Notes: generated from the letters alone by a model not told the origin. A stretch of DNA of 64,000 bases from Tetraselmis striata (GCA_006384855.1 VCJN01003156.1:34304-98303); one strand, 5' to 3'. Shown: positions 15,422-29,220, counted from the stretch's first letter. Program-made: numbers and translations.

Positions 15422-15482
15422 TCTGCTCGCAATTTCCACCCTACATCGGCTCCTTGCTCTTCGGGGGCTCGCCGCCTCAGCG

Positions 15483-17987
15483 ATGGCCCGCACAAGAGCC
15501 TCCACGCGTGCGGTGACGGCCGCCCCGACGAAGCAGCCGGGGAAAGCCAGCGGGACGGCACCCGGCCGGAAGCGCGGCGCCGAGCGTCGGCGCCCGCCGG
15601 CAGTGCCAGCGGTCGGGGATGCGCCGGGAACTCTCGAGACGAGGAAGCAGCAGGTGTGTGAATCAGGGTGACGTATGTGGCATTCCCCAATAAGACAGCC
15701 CACCGTAGCGATGCTCGTTTACTGTGCGGAGAAAGGAGCCAATCCGGAGGGGGGGGGGGGGGTGTCTGACAGCAGTATGGACCTATTGCTGCTCGGTTTG
15801 CTGCAGAAACGATCAAATCTCCCGGCTCAAATCAGCAACGAGGCAAAGAACGCAGCTGCGCCAAGCGCCGAATTCGCGCGCGGAGGGGAGGTGCTGCTTC
15901 GCGTGGAGGACCCGCTGGTGTGGTCTCGCCGACTCGCATGCACACGCCCCTGGCAACCAATCTCGCACTGGTACCCCATCTCTGCTGGCTCCCTCTCATC
16001 CCCGGAGGCATTGGCACTGCAGGTCAGAACAACGCTGCTACGGCGCCCCAGCGAGCGTAACCGCGCCCCCTACTGCGCGGATGTCCGGCTGCCCTGCGGA
16101 CGGGAGGCCATCGCGCATCTGCCTAGCCTCGACCTGGGCGGCAAGTGCTTACCCGGCGCGACGGTATACGTCCGCCCAGCGAGGAACAGCAAGGGCGCGC
16201 TTGTGGGCCCGGACGCGGTGTCGCCCAAGTTTGGCACCCCGAAATGCGAGTTCATATGCCAGGTACCAGAGCGCCTCTAGGTCCAACGCATCCCTGCATC
16301 TCAAAGCTGATTGTTGGGATGTTTTGATTTCCAGGCCAAGGTGGGTTTTACACAACTCCTATATATAACTTAAGTCCACACATGTAAACTTATATGCATT
16401 ATATGTATATGTATATGTGTATGTTTATATGTATGTATATGTATATGTTTATTATGAGGATGTATATGTGTATTCAGTATTTGTATGTGTATGTATATGT
16501 GTATACATGCTTATTTCTGTACTACAGACCTTAAGATCGGGATGTGTTCCACGCCCGGGATGTACCTCTTTGCAGCATCCTCACAACTCTGTATGGCAGA
16601 TGGTGGAGTGCCACGAGCCGGAGAACGCCCCGGATGGGTGCTTTGTGGGGGCGCATCCACGCTTCGGCGAGCTTGTCGCGCAGTCGCTGCTCCGCCCCGG
16701 CCCTGCGTTTGCGCCTCTGTGCGATAAACCCATAGCCAGCGTCCGGCGCGAGGTTCAGAAAGTGGCCGGCTGCGACATGCGGACGGACTTCCTGCTGGAG
16801 TTTGCGGATGGGTCGGCTATGGCTGTGGAGGTGAGGCAGTCCCTGATCTGTCATAGCGCAGCCACGTACTCCCTGAGCATTGGTTACGCCCCAGCAAACC
16901 GATCTATGCGTACCCCAGGCCTGAGGACCCCCCCCCCCTCTCTGTGCAGGTGAAAAGGTGGGATGCAGAGCGCTCACATGCATCATGGGGACAAGCCGGG
17001 CCATCGCTACAATTCTCCAATCTTCTGTGCACTGATTGTTTCCGAACGTGGCTGTCCGTCTTCGCTGCTGACACAAACTGATGTGCCCCCCCCCCCCCCC
17101 CCCCTTCGCAATTAAAAAGTGTCGTGGACACGGACTATGCTCCTCAGACCGCCCCAAACCCTGAGCCGGGCAGAGGCAAAGCGGCGGTGCGTCTACATTG
17201 GGCGGAGGGCCCCGTACAGGCGGGCTGCAATCTTCCCCTGGGGCGCACAGCATCAGTTGCTGGATCCGGAGGACAAGAAGTCCGCCAAGGTGGTGAGCAC
17301 GCGGGCCATCAAGCACGTGCAGGAGCTTACCGCCATCGCGCAGGTACACGCCCCGCCCGCCGCGCACTGCTGGGGCTGAGGCCGCTAGTGCGAGGAAGGC
17401 GGCATGCATGTTGGCATGTTGAGCGCGCCATCCTCCTTTGTGTGTCCAGCGTTATGCCTCTCTGCTTATATTCTACATGAATGCATAGACATAGCAAGTG
17501 CGTCAACATACCTCTTTTCCTGTTTTGTAAAGTTCATGTTTGCATGCATCTTTGCAAACAGATCAAGGAGACAACCTCATCTTGGAGTTCGATTGAATAG
17601 ACACATACTTCGATTAAAAATAAAAATGATTACAATGAGCCATCCATACCACGGATACGTTTCCTACGTGCAGCGATTCCGATTCCTGTACGCGGAGTAT
17701 ATTCTGACCTGCCGGCGCCCCGACATGCACAGGGCACGCGCAGGGACAGGTCCTACCCCACCCTGTCCTCCGGAGTGCTGTTCATCGTCACCCGCAGCGA
17801 TGCTGCCGCATTCCGGCCCAACTACGAGGCGTGCCCCGAGTTCGCCAAGCACCTTGTGGCGGCCAGGGCTGCCGGGGTCGCGATCGCGGCGTGTCAGGTA
17901 GAGTTTGAATTGGACAAGGACTCCGTCTGCAATGTGCTGTACAGGGGGACGCTGCCCATCGAATGGGACTGGGCTCAGCCATCCTAG
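15483..17987 (+). CDS. SfsA-family protein (sugar fermentation stimulation A homologue)
   Basis: Nuclear copy of a family known from bacteria, cyanobacteria and plants; the biochemical role is unsettled (nucleic-acid binding was reported for E. coli SfsA). Exons: 15483-15653, 16023-16262, 16600-16830, 16950-16957, 17120-17343 and 17733-17987, about 375 codons. The N-terminal 57 residues are basic and Ala/Thr-rich, possibly a plastid transit peptide. The core shows TLLRRPSERNRAPYCADVRL, FVGAHPRFGELVAQSLL, MRTDFLLEF, the signature VEVKSVV, AAIFPWG, KVVSTRAIKHVQEL and VLFIVTRSDAAAFRPN. The VEVKSVV signature is formed only by splicing in an 8-nt exon (GTGAAAAG) between canonical AG and GT. A +1 shift inside exon 5 (about 17140-17175) separates VVDTDYAPQ from the downstream AAIFPWG frame. 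The start is the ATG that opens the exon-1 frame. Confidence 0.87.
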
Positions 17988-18323
17988 CGGGCAGTATGCG
18001 CAAATAAACAAACATCTGATACCGCGGCATGCCTCAGTCGCAGAATAGCGGGTCTGCTGTAAATGCGGGGCGGCTGCTGTTGCGTGTAAGGGGGCGTACA
18101 GGGCGCGTGATTCCCATTTTGAAAGGGCCGATGTCATCGAGAACGCGTGTGCCGCCCAGGTTGTGGGCACTGTCACAATGCCATCTCGAATTGCTGTGGA
18201 GCTTGCATGCATCTCATATGGCTTGCACCCAGCAGGGCTGTTGAGGTGCTCTCAGACAGGAGTGTTTCATCCTGCGGCACTGCTGCGCTATCCCAACAGT
18301 CAGTGGCCCCTCTGCTCACTGCA
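17988..18323. other. Short spacer between convergent genes
   Basis: Lies between the stops of the SfsA-family gene and the minus-strand membrane-protein gene. It must carry both 3' untranslated regions and polyadenylation signals; none stands out. Confidence 0.5.
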
Positions 18324-19356
18324 TCACACGGAGCACTGGCCGTGCTCTGCACCTATTTTCGGGTGCTCTGAGCCTTCTGGCTCCGTGCGTTTCCGCATCG
18401 CTTGCATCCCCACCACTGGCAGCGGCTCGCCTGCCTCGTCCAGCCACTGCCACGCCTCGATGTGTCCGTCGCGTTGGAAGCCGATGGGCGTGAAGGTGGC
18501 GGCGTGCAGGCTGTTGGTCAGCAGCAGCACCAGGGGCGCCACCAGCGCGCACACCCAGGTGGACAGCAGCCTGTCGCCGTAGAGGTCCAGGATGCCCCAC
18601 AGGCCGCGCCAGAACCAGATGCCGGCAACGGCACTGACAAAGGTGAAGCCGCTCTCAGCAAAGGGCATCCATGCGGCGCTGTCGACGCGGCGGAGCCAGT
18701 GCAAGAGGCCGCGCCAACGAAGGACACGGTAGATGGCGAGCCAGGCGAGGCTGATACTCAGGGTGGCGAGGTAGCTGTGCAGCTTGTGCTCTGGCAGAAT
18801 GTAGATGTCGGCCAGGTACCACCAGCCACGCCACATCGCGACAGCCGCGGGAGCCACCTGCCACACAGGCACAGGTACGCACACGTGCCTGCTTAGCCAT
18901 GCATGTGTACGACTTCGCCGAGGCTCTGGGTTTCAGCCCGCTCCCATAGTCAGCGCGCCAGGGGATGAGCACACGAAGATGTAAATGGGCATGCTGCATT
19001 CGCAGGTTAATGATCAAGAACACATTCGTAGTCAAGTGCGAGGGTGGTACCACGACGACGCTGAGCAGCGCCGCGAGGGGCGAGAAGGGCGCGCTGTCCA
19101 CGACGTCGGCGACAGCCCGCGGGAGGGATACTTCCACGTTTGAAACGCTGCGTTGGAAGTCTCTGAAAGTGCCGCTCGCAGTTCGTGGCGATGCGCCGGG
19201 CGGGCGAGTGTATTCCGCGCTGGACCTCCGTCTGCCCCAGGTGGTCGTCGGTGTGACATGGACGGACGTGTGACCACTCCAGGAAGGAACTCTCGCCATC
19301 TGTTCTTTGTTTGCGTCTGCCATTTGCACCGCCATCGCGCGACGCCGGACACGCAC
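18324..19356 (-). CDS. Multipass membrane protein, possibly Fuseless family
   Basis: Two exons, 19356-19051 and 18857-18324, about 280 codons; the junction joins LAALLSVVV to VAPAAVAMWRGWWYLADIY in frame with GT-AG ends. At least five hydrophobic helices are visible. Two copies of a Trp-Arg-Gly motif start related units: MWRGWWYLADIYILPEHKLHSY and WRGLWGILDLYGDRLLSTW. This duplicated W-R-G-x-W-x-x-x-D pattern reminds me of the Fuseless membrane protein family, but I recognise it only loosely. The N-terminal half (residues 1-60) is polar. The start at 19356 is tentative; an in-frame ATG at 19338 would give a protein six residues shorter. Function and membrane location are unknown. Confidence 0.6.
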
Positions 19357-22300
19357 ACAAAGCCCTGCCGGGGGCGGTCGATGCGACCAGTCCGAGCCCT
19401 TTCGCTGTGCTTGATGACCCAGCGAAGCGGCTCTTTGTGTACCCGTAGCTCTGACGTGAAGCAGGGCGCGGCTTCATATTATTATAGGTACCACAGGGTA
19501 CTACATGGAGCGTCGTGTAAGGATTATCTCGGTCTTACACCAAACCCATTGTATTATTATGTTGGTTCAACGGCGGCGGAGCAACGGCCGGCGCCACGAA
19601 ATAGCGACTACCCGTACCTGTAACTGGGTGGCAAGCGCAAGCCTGCGCCGCGCGGTGGTCCGCGCACCTTGTAGGAACGACCTTCGTACGGTCCAGTGGA
19701 CGAGGGCCCACTGTGGATTGTATTGCATATTTAGAACCTTGCTATTGAAACGTCATTCGTCACATTCGCCAGTCGTCATCCGTCACGTGCGCTGAAACAT
19801 CAGTGCATTATAGCCGATAAAACGTGTGTACGACTCTTATATGTGGTATATCTAGCTCGAATGCTAGCTGCTATGTGGTACTACAAGCGTCAAAATTAAT
19901 GAACGGGTAGGTATGAATCCGTGCGCAGGCTGCACGCCACATGTCGCCAAACCGATTGCTGCCCTGCGGGCACATATCCTCATCTCCCCTCGAGCTAGCC
20001 GGCCCTAATAGTCGCACAATGAATGCGACGGCGTATGGTGGACATATACGCATTTAGATCTAACATTGGTTAAATGCTACACAGCTACATCTTGCCGCCC
20101 AGATGTAAATGCGTTTGATCGCATGTACGTGGTGTTGTCTCTGGGGTTATCTAAGGTATTTCTATGCCTTACTCTCAGAACATGCGAGGTGATGTAACGG
20201 CTATCTCGCGTGGCGAGCCCATGGCCGCGCTTAGCATATGCGCTTCAAAAATCAGCGGTACCCCTCCCCCCCCCCCCCCCCCTAGTGCGCGCCGGAAAAA
20301 AAGAAACTGCCGATCAGCAATGAAATGCGCAAAAGTCGCATTAGCACTTTAAGCACGCAGTTCGTATTAAGGTCACAGGGCGGCTGTAAACCGTGTGCGG
20401 TACTTAGCGACTAATGTAGTCGCACCCGCACTTGCGCCCGCTAAGACCGCGCTTAGTCCGCGCACCGTGGTTCGCGCGGCGGGACCGCCTCACTAAGAGG
20501 ATATCTGCCCACTGCAAGAATCGAACCTGCTGACGGGCGTGCGCGCGCACGGAGAGGGGCACTTATACGCTCAGGCCGAGGACCGAAATTAATAATATTT
20601 CGTAAGTAACAATATTGTTAATTTTGACGCTTTGTTTTTTGTATATTACTTTTCGAAATAAATGGCAAACCCTACTTTGCGTAGGGTCTGTGCTCACGCG
20701 CAATCGAAGCGCGTGGCGCCAATGCTGATATAGGGGCATGTTGGGTAGAATTGCTGGCTACAACCCCCATGTTTTAGATTGAATTGATTTGGCCGTGTAC
20801 ATTGAGGTGTAGCGACTATGTAGATGTTAAAACGAGGCACGAATTTCGCACATCTCGCGTTTACATTAGCACAAATATTCAGAAAAAATATTCCTACGCG
20901 CAGCGCATGAGGAGTCTTTGGCATAGCTCTGTAGCAAGAGACTGCCCGTAGATGTGGTCGCATGGTACCGCGAGTGATCCCGCATTGCGCCATCCCGCAT
21001 TGCTTCCAGCCGCTCATAATGCCCGCGTACATCAACGTTACACAAGTTTTACACATGTCACGAGGCACGTACTCGAGTAGGAAGGAAAGTTTTTTGGAGT
21101 GAGCATGCGCACCCTTTTGGCAGCCGCTTCGTATGGTAGCGCGCTACTAGCTCTACACGGTGGGGCAAGCAAGCACGTATCCAACTCTTACGGCGCACGC
21201 CGCAGGCGCGCGCCGTATGAGCATCTTAAAAACCCCAAAAGTCCAAATCGGCATATATCGGTTATATTTCCGTCATAATTGTACGATTTGAGCAGTAGTT
21301 GTCGCAACCCGAATCAATTTTAAACACCGGCAGGCCACCCCGCGTCCCCAGCTCGGAGGGTTTTCGTGATGCGTTGATACCCGATAAATGGTTACCAGGC
21401 AAGTAACTACCCTTGGAGTACATATTGCTTACCATTATTAATTTTGAAGCGTAGTGAGCAACCCAAATACGAAGTCATAGTGCATGCATGCTCCCAACGA
21501 TATCGCAGTGCCACGCAATACGTCCATGCTAGCTACACATGTCTGTACAATATCACGCCCTAGTTTTGCTTCCCTTGCAAGATATGCGCGCATATTGGTT
21601 TTGGAACGAACTTGGTTTCGGAGATCGGCAATAAATGCTTTAATTAAAAGTAAACGTGATTTTATATAATGTATGGCATCGGTTAATGTTCAGTACTTTA
21701 GACGATGGTCGCATGTGCATCATACATCGTCACGTGTGCGCAAGCCACGCGCCCCGTAGATTTGTTACCTAGCCTATGCATGGTGTTCATCGTTTGGAGA
21801 TGTGTTTTGACGGCCGGCATGTGTCAGTGGGGCACTAATTATAACCGCAATTAGCATTGTGTGGGAGTTCCCGCCTATTTCCCATAAAGCCATGTGTGTC
21901 CTTGTAGATATACATCATATATACCTACATTGTATACCACTACAAGCCTTAGGGCGACCACCCCAAAGTGTCCCTATCTCACGCTGCGCTACGCGCCGCT
22001 CAGCGTGAGCGCAGTATCTATCTGCTATAGAATACATAAATAGTAAGATGGCGCGGAAGCCGAGGAGCAGCAAAGATGATCGGGAAGCGGTGCCGGTACT
22101 ATTGCAAGCACGCAACGGAAAGGTGGCAGCGGTGGCTAGGCAATTGCATCGTGATAAGCCCTAAGCCAATCATTCAACAACAATCGCGCATTGCACCTTG
22201 TGTGTTGTTGCATGGCGCAATCAAACGAATGTTCTTGCGATGTGTCACTATATGAATTCCTTTGCAGTATACTATTGCCATATTGGGTTCCGATGTGGTG

Positions 22301-25300
22301 GCAGCTTTAGGAATCGGCGAGTCAATGGTGTGGATTGTAGTGCTCGCCCGGTGATCCCCAAGGGACGCTTTGGGCCGAGTCATGGTGCTGAGTGCCACTC
22401 CTCTCAATGATATGTTGTACACAGCATTTCCCGCGGTAACCCGTACGATATTGCAAAAACTGCCCGAATTAATGATCTGATACGCGCGGGGTTGGCGCCG
22501 TTGGTACAGTGTGCACCTGCAGCAACGCGACGCGCACATCGCGCGGCCCATTGCCCATGCTCTAGCCTCTAGCAAGCCCAACCACCGACACCGCGACCGC
22601 CCGTAGCGCCGGAAGTAAATCATTATGCGGCGATGGTGGGCGTGTCTATCGCGACCGCTACGGCCGCGCAGGCGGCGTGCTGCGGGATCTCCGTGGCGAA
22701 CCCGCAGCAACCGATCTGAGCGCCGACATAACCATAAACTCCATTCGCACCGATGGCACAGGCTCAGTCGAACCAGCTAGGGAAAAACGTACATTATGTA
22801 GGCCATGTATTTTGACTAAGCTGCCTTTCTATCCGAGCGGTTTTGGCCCAAAAGGCGTATGGTGTCAGCAAAACGAGAATCCTCGATGAGGGTGGTCAAT
22901 CGGGCCGCGGCAGTCGCGAGGGTGGACCTCTTGGCCGCCGTCCCGGGACATACACGCGCCCCGAGCTAGCCATGATCGCCATGTATCCTCGAAGTAGGGG
23001 GCAGGAGGTAGGGCTGCGGGGGCGGGAGCTGGAAAGTTGGACGAGGGTGTGCTAGTGAATTCATGATTCGCCGCCCGCAGTACGGGGCGGGTACTTCGGG
23101 CGGCGCGACGCGGATCCCGCGGCGCGGGGGTGCGGCGGACGGGACAGATTATTCGGATTGCGAAATGTCGTACGGGTTACTGCGGGAAGTGCGCACCCCG
23201 GAAGCAAGATCCATTTAATTCTGACAAGCACCCGTAATCCTGAACCATATGACATCATACCGCCGTTGGTGCGCAGTCTTGATTCGGAGGAGTACTGGTT
23301 CACACGGTAGTACGGCTTTGAGGTTGCCACTTGACAATGCACAATGATCATTGTCCTTTACCAACCATGCCCGCTCTGCTTTGCATCAGGCCGACAACAT
23401 GCTGTGCTATTCGGGTATTCCATGGTCGCGCCATCAATAACGGCGTAACATATAATGTCATCAACACAAAGTGACATTTACATCTAAAAAACATACAAAA
23501 ACCTCAAACACATGTATGTTGTGTCATTATTACATTTTACATGTATTGACACATTAAAATTCTATGTCGTTGACAAACGTTCACTTTGGAGTGTCAGCCC
23601 TTAGAATCTGCCATGCTGATTTTTCAGCGTGTGGCTGTCATCTGACAATGACATATGGTGATGCTGATGTTGCTGACAAATTGCGCTGCCATACACGTCT
23701 TCACATATATCACCGCCAATTGACACCTTTATGGCTGGGAGGAATGTGAGGAGATCATTTTAGGGGGTTACAACCCTAGATCTCAATCTCACCAAGTGCC
23801 CTCCTACGTAATCTCATTTGCATTGCTGACTAGATCACCATACATGCTTGATAGCGCCGGCGTGGCATCCCGCCGAGTGCTAGGTATATACTGTAGAGCA
23901 GACCATTTTATAAATATTCTCACTTTTCACAACCACCAACTAACTATACATGGAGCCGACCATCTCGCTAGATAATACAAGTTTTAGTACGTCCGTACAA
24001 GGTGGTCAACCTAGCGGACAAAGAATAATATGGTATGACGTATAATCCTAACAATGTCACATTATTAATCTACATTTGTATTCTTACACACACAGTCCAT
24101 CGGCCTCTGATGCTGGCCATGTTGACCGCCGGCCGCGGCGCGCATCTCTCATCACGTCAACCATTGTTAGTACTTGAAGCCTTAATGGCGGTCCGATAAT
24201 CAACGGTATGAATACCATCCTACGATATTAATTACGAGGTGAGTCTGTCAGTATGTATCACCGCCGACTTTCGAAACGGTTTCGCATAGATTATTAAATA
24301 GATCAACAATGTATCCGTTATATACTCCGTCATAATTCCGCGCAGGCCAAAATAACCGCCACGCTTACCTGCTGACTACATGTACAGTTACGCGTACCGG
24401 CCGCCCGGCTGCGGCCGCTGGTCGGCCCGGTCGTCGCCGTTCTTTAGGTCTGCGGGGCGGGCACGGCGCAAAGCGCCGAGCCCGCCGCATTGACCAGACC
24501 CGGCGGACGCCGGACGCCGTCATTCGTCCGTCGCCGGACGGCGGACAAACGTCGCCCGCGCGCCTCGCGCGCCTCGCCGCCCGTCCGTCGACGGACGCCG
24601 GGCCCTGGGTCGGCGGGTCGGTGGACGCGGGGCTGTACAATTTAGCGACTACTACGATTGATCCTTGCTGCTCTATGGATTCCACACTACTGCAACGGGT
24701 CTACTTTTGACTACATAATTACCGGTATAACATCCTCTGTTAATAAGCTAGGCGGCTTTGGCAGAGCCAGTTCGTAATTATCATTTTCATTAATCCTGAC
24801 CGTGTGGTCAATATACGAGATAGATGCCGCTAATTGCCAAAATATGTTTATTGCCAGTAGTTGGGGTTTCCTTCCGCCTGGTGGGCGCTGCGCGCATTTG
24901 CCAGCGAGCACGTTACATAATGTGGCGCGCAGCATGCAAACACACGCAACATCATATCGCACTAATAACGCGCAGGACGAGTGTGCTTCAACACCCAAAA
25001 GTTGACCGGGAGAAACTGTCGCATAACCGAGCACGGTCAACTCAAGCACGACGCCGTGAGTCGACCCCACTCGACGTAGAATTCTTATATAAACTAGCGG
25101 GCTATTTGCCGTCCCCATCTTCCATGTTCGCGCCCCGCCTACCATGTGGCGGGCCGCGTCGATGCTCGCGGGTTCGTCCCCTGCAAGACAGCCCCCTCCC
25201 TTGGAAATCTTTCCACCAAAAACTGATTATTTGAAATGTGAAATCTCGCGGAGGAGGATGAGTAGGTACCGGATCGCTGCCTAAACGGCCGTCATGGAGA

Positions 25301-25700
25301 CGCGGCAAAGGTTTCACTGTTGCCAGTCATGTCCCGGGGGTGTAAAAAAGTAGGCACTTCGCGGTCCAAATATGGCGGGTGCTCCGCGGTCCAAATATGT
25401 CCGCAAGCATTTACAGCGTTTTGCATGCCGGTGGGGTGGTACTTGCGGGGACACCGCTCGTACTGGGATCACCACGCCGCCCGCCCTCCCCCTCCTCTCC
25501 ACCCCTCGCCCTTCCCCTTCCCTCCCATACCCGCCCACCTGTGCGTTGCGACGCTTCATGCGAATGGGTTGTCTTCTGCAGTGCTGGAGGATGTTGGTGC
25601 GCTGCTGATCGAGCGATCCGTATGTACATGTTTTGCTCGTTCATGAGACCACGCTTAGGGCGGCCGATGTGCGAGTGCGTTGTAATGGTACCTGTGACTA
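19357..25700. other. Long gene-poor region
   Basis: No complete gene seen in 6.3 kb. It contains a short possible helix-turn-helix fragment (22048-22161: basic start, then NGKVAAVARQLHRDK and a stop) that may be a transposase remnant, a cluster of TGACA/TGTCA words (23332-23730), a very CG-rich block rich in GGACG/CGTCC (24395-24640) and one copy of repeat B (25288-25350). Codon structure is otherwise absent on both strands. Confidence 0.5.
23332..23730. repeat. Cluster of TGACA/TGTCA pentamers
   Basis: Twelve copies of TGACA or its complement TGTCA lie in about 400 bp, where under one would be expected by chance. Spacing is irregular and both orientations occur, as in subterminal repeats of some DNA transposons or in clustered factor-binding sites. 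Confidence 0.5.
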
Positions 25701-28700
25701 TTGGTCGTTCGGTGACCGCGTTGCATCGGAACGTGTGTGTTGTGTGTTAGTCCGGTCGCCGTATCGGGCGCGGGCACTCGGCGCGCTCCACCCATGTTGG
25801 ATGTGTGTCCGGGTGGGGGAGTAGGGGGGGGGGGGGGGTTGCAGTGACTCCGCGGCCACTATATTTGTCTCGGCGTTTTTGCCCACCAGCTCATGGAGGG
25901 AACCGTATCGGGACCGCGTTCGCGAAGAGTTGGCGCGTCCTCGTACGATATATCCGAGGGTTACGATCGTGGCAAGGAGGGATTGGCATGAACATGGATG
26001 AAGGTGAGTTGGCGGCTCTTCTCAGGCGTTGGCGGTGCCTTCCCTGCGGTAAACCCATTATGTGAACGCGGGATGTATCGGCGCGAAAACATGGCACTTG
26101 CCGGAGGGGCAGCTGCTGCCGCTTTCTCTACCACTTCATCGCATGCCCCCCCACCTTGCGCCATCCCCCTCTCTCGCCCTCGGCATGGGTGGACTACTCT
26201 TGGGACACCTCCGATCACTTCCCTGTCATGCAGTCTTTCCCTGTGGGCGCCATACGTGAGGATACCCGTCCACCTCCCATGCATGAACGCATGTCTGCAA
26301 GGTCCATTCCCAAACCGGCCCACTGCGACTCTCCCTCCGAATGGCCAAAGCCGTTCCGCGATTTTGTCACCGCTAATCCGTTCGCGGTGCTCGCGCCTCT
26401 GGATGACCCAACACTTGTAGATGGCGAGCCCTCCGGAGGGGGTGGATCCCTAGACACCGGCGCCGACCAACTTATCCATGTAGTATGGTCGGCGGCGCGC
26501 GGGGGGTAGGGGTTGCTATCAAACCTAGGCGTCGTGGCCTAGGGCCGCCGCTGCAACGGTCTATCCTAGGTGCGATTAATCATCGGCGCATGGCCTTTAT
26601 GGCGTGCTGGGGGTTGATGTCGCTCTAGCGTAGGCAAATAATGTTGCTGCACGGCATAGGGTTCGGACACTGATACGTATTAAGAATTATTTATAACCGC
26701 CATCGCTAGAGGGAGCGGGCCGTGCAAACGGCGGTTCATGATTTTAAGAAGGGTGGTGGGAGACAGGAGTTCTGGAAGTGGGCGTGCTCTCTCGGTAAGG
26801 GACAGGGTTCATTCGACGACGCAAACGACCATCTTGTACGCGATCCGGTATCGGGGATATTTCATACCGAACCGGGCGAAATCAATGCGTGTTGGGCGCA
26901 GCAAGCACTATCGGGAGCTGCTGCGTGACCCCCACCCCCTAGCACAACGGGTTGCGATATGCCGTCCGGCGTGGGAACACCGCCACGGTACATCGCCACC
27001 GGGCCCCATTGCTCCCGCACTAAACGGGATTAATGGGCCTATAGCATGGGAGAAACTAGTCAAGGCCCAAGGGCGCAGGATGGGATTATTGCAGAGACTG
27101 TAAAATTGGCGATATACATACGCCCTGAGGACTGAGTAGCCATATTTTGGCAAGGCATTGCTGATCTTAATAACGGGATATGGACTAAGAACTATATTCC
27201 CCAGCAACTATATTCGCTGGCTGTGCGGCGTGCACGCGGCCAGGGGCAAGCGGCCCAAGAGGAGCTGGGCAGCGCCCGACACAGGCGCGCACCAGCTGCC
27301 GGCAGCGCGGATGTTCGGCTCTTGCCCAGCTAAAGCCCGGAAAGCGAAGTGCGCAAGCCCATGGCCAGCTCGGCCATAGTATCGGTGCCCCAAAAAGGCG
27401 ACTCGACCGTAATGGACAATTATATAGGGGTATTTTGAGTATGGGTGCCGCTATGAAACTCCTTATGACCGTAATTACCCAGCCACGCTTGCATGACGTC
27501 TGCTAGGCTAACGGAATAATCCGCCGTTGGCAAGCGGGTTTTATGCGGAATGAGGACGGCCCCATGCAAGTCGCCAGCTTGTTCGATATTGCGGCTCGTC
27601 GCCAAGCGTTAGGTCTACCCACATACGCGGGATTTATTGACTTTTGGAAGGGATATGCCACCTACCTCATGAGCTTTAATTCCTAAAACTACAAACCATA
27701 GCAGTCATAGCTCATATGCTTACCTTCATTAAATCTTTATTTAGGGATATCCTATGGTTCGGGTTAAGACAAGGGTGCCCCCGGGAACACCGTCAGACCC
27801 ATACCCATACATACAGCGTGGCCTCCGACAGGGGTGCCCCGCTTCCCCCATCCTATTTCACACATATGTTAACGACATATTCGATGGGGTAGAACATCTA
27901 TGGTGTGATGTACAAGAGTGCACCGACTCATTAGCAAGGCAACCACTACGGGTGCCATGTTAGTTATACGCGGACGAGGCTATTGGTATCGCATGCTCAT
28001 CGTTCGATAACATGCATGCCATGTTCGCCCACTTCACGCAATTGGCGGAGGACCATTTGTGGGATTTGGGGGACTTACGTGTGGGGTGACTGCATTAGCA
28101 TTAGGCCGATATTCCGACGAGACCGCGTTACGCGAACAAGCTGCCCGATGGCAGCTTGGGGGGGGGGGGGGGGGGGTAATGGTTGCAAATGAATATAGGT
28201 ATTTGGGTTCGGTCACTAAGCCGGATTTAGGTATATGCGGTATATTAGACGACCGGGTTAAGAAGAAGGGTAAACGCTCCATTGAGGCGCTCGATTCGGT
28301 ATTCGTCGGTGGACGGGACATGATTCCTATTAATGTGCGTGTGTCCGTCTTAAAAGCATGTGTACTACCGGTTCTAACTCACGGGCGTGAAGTGTGGGGT
28401 ATGGATGGAACTAGCGGCGCAAACAAACTACAAACCGTACCCAATCAATGCTTGCGGTGCCTTATTGGGGAGGGTAAAAACTCCCCAGGGGTGGCCATCG
28501 ATGATGCGGGAATTCGATATTGCGCCCATAGAGGCTACGGCCGCTGCAGCACGGGCTCGGGCGTTCCTGAAAGCATTCGACTTGAATATAATAGGTATAA
28601 CCCATTTAGTAGATCAGCCAAGTCGGGCGCGCCCCAACACGAGGATGTCGGGGACTTTGTGGTGGTTAGATCGACTAGCTAGGGCGAACGTAGGGCTAGC

Positions 28701-29220
28701 TGAGCGGGCGCACCTTAAACTTGAGGGGAGATCACTAGCCGCGCGCGATGGCGCTAAACTAGTTAAGGCATTGGTGTGGGCGAGTTACGATTCGTCGGCA
28801 TTGTTAGCCCGTACTAAAACCTTGGGTATATATGTCCAAGCGTCTTATGCGTCAAACCCGTTGCCACAGTATGGCGCGGGTGTCCCCACGGGGGTTGTGG
28901 CCGGGCTGCACATTATGATACAATTACGCACCCGAGTATTCCCCTTTGCCCGCCGATTGGCCCGGATTCATGCCATGCCTGAGCGCTCCCTTGAACACTG
29001 CCCGGCATGTGGCGGAAGTGAATCTGAGATTGTCGAACATATGTTGGTGGAGTGCCTACGGTGGGGGTATCACTGTCATAAATTGGGGTTGTTAGTTCCG
29101 GAGTTTAGGGATTTTATTAGTAGTCAGATTAGTGCGTCGACACCTGAGGACTTAGCTGCCTTTACTTTGGGCGGGGTCCCCCCCTCCCTCCACCCTTGAT
29201 TTTACTGGGAATGGAATTTT
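25700..29220 (+). mobile_element. Dead LINE (non-LTR retrotransposon)
   Basis: ORF2-like order on the plus strand, broken by stops and frame changes. The end of an AP-type endonuclease is at about 26195-26230 (WDTSDHFPVMQ, with the Ser-Asp-His catalytic triplet). The linker FWKWACSLGKGQGSFDDAND follows at 26770-26830. Reverse transcriptase motifs are RGLRQGCPASPILFHTYVND (27817-27876) and YADEAIGIA (27966-27992), the usual catalytic YADD being YADE here. YRYLGSVTKPDLG (28196-28234), VLPVLTHGREVWG and a C-terminal zinc knuckle CPACGGSESEIVEHMLVEC (29000-29056) complete the set. The missing catalytic Asp and many frame breaks mean it is inactive. An 18-nt poly-G run at about 28159-28176 sits inside the coding remnant. 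The 5' limit is uncertain. Confidence 0.8.

Larger units (their letters stand above)
13124..15482. other. Intergenic region with repeat A and poly-G runs
   Basis: Between ATG8 and the SfsA-family gene. Holds a copy of dispersed repeat A (13838-14015), an 11-nt G run near 14648, a 30-nt G run at 14886-14915 and a 29-nt G run at 15392-15420. No convincing gene: the open frames are GC-rich shadows or cross the G runs. Confidence 0.6.

Noticed and set aside
20512-20585. tRNA-like segment on the minus strand with a GGTTCGATTC loop and a 5-bp T-stem
   Set aside because: The 3' acceptor strand has no matching 5' strand upstream, and no anticodon arm forms. At most a tRNA-derived SINE remnant.
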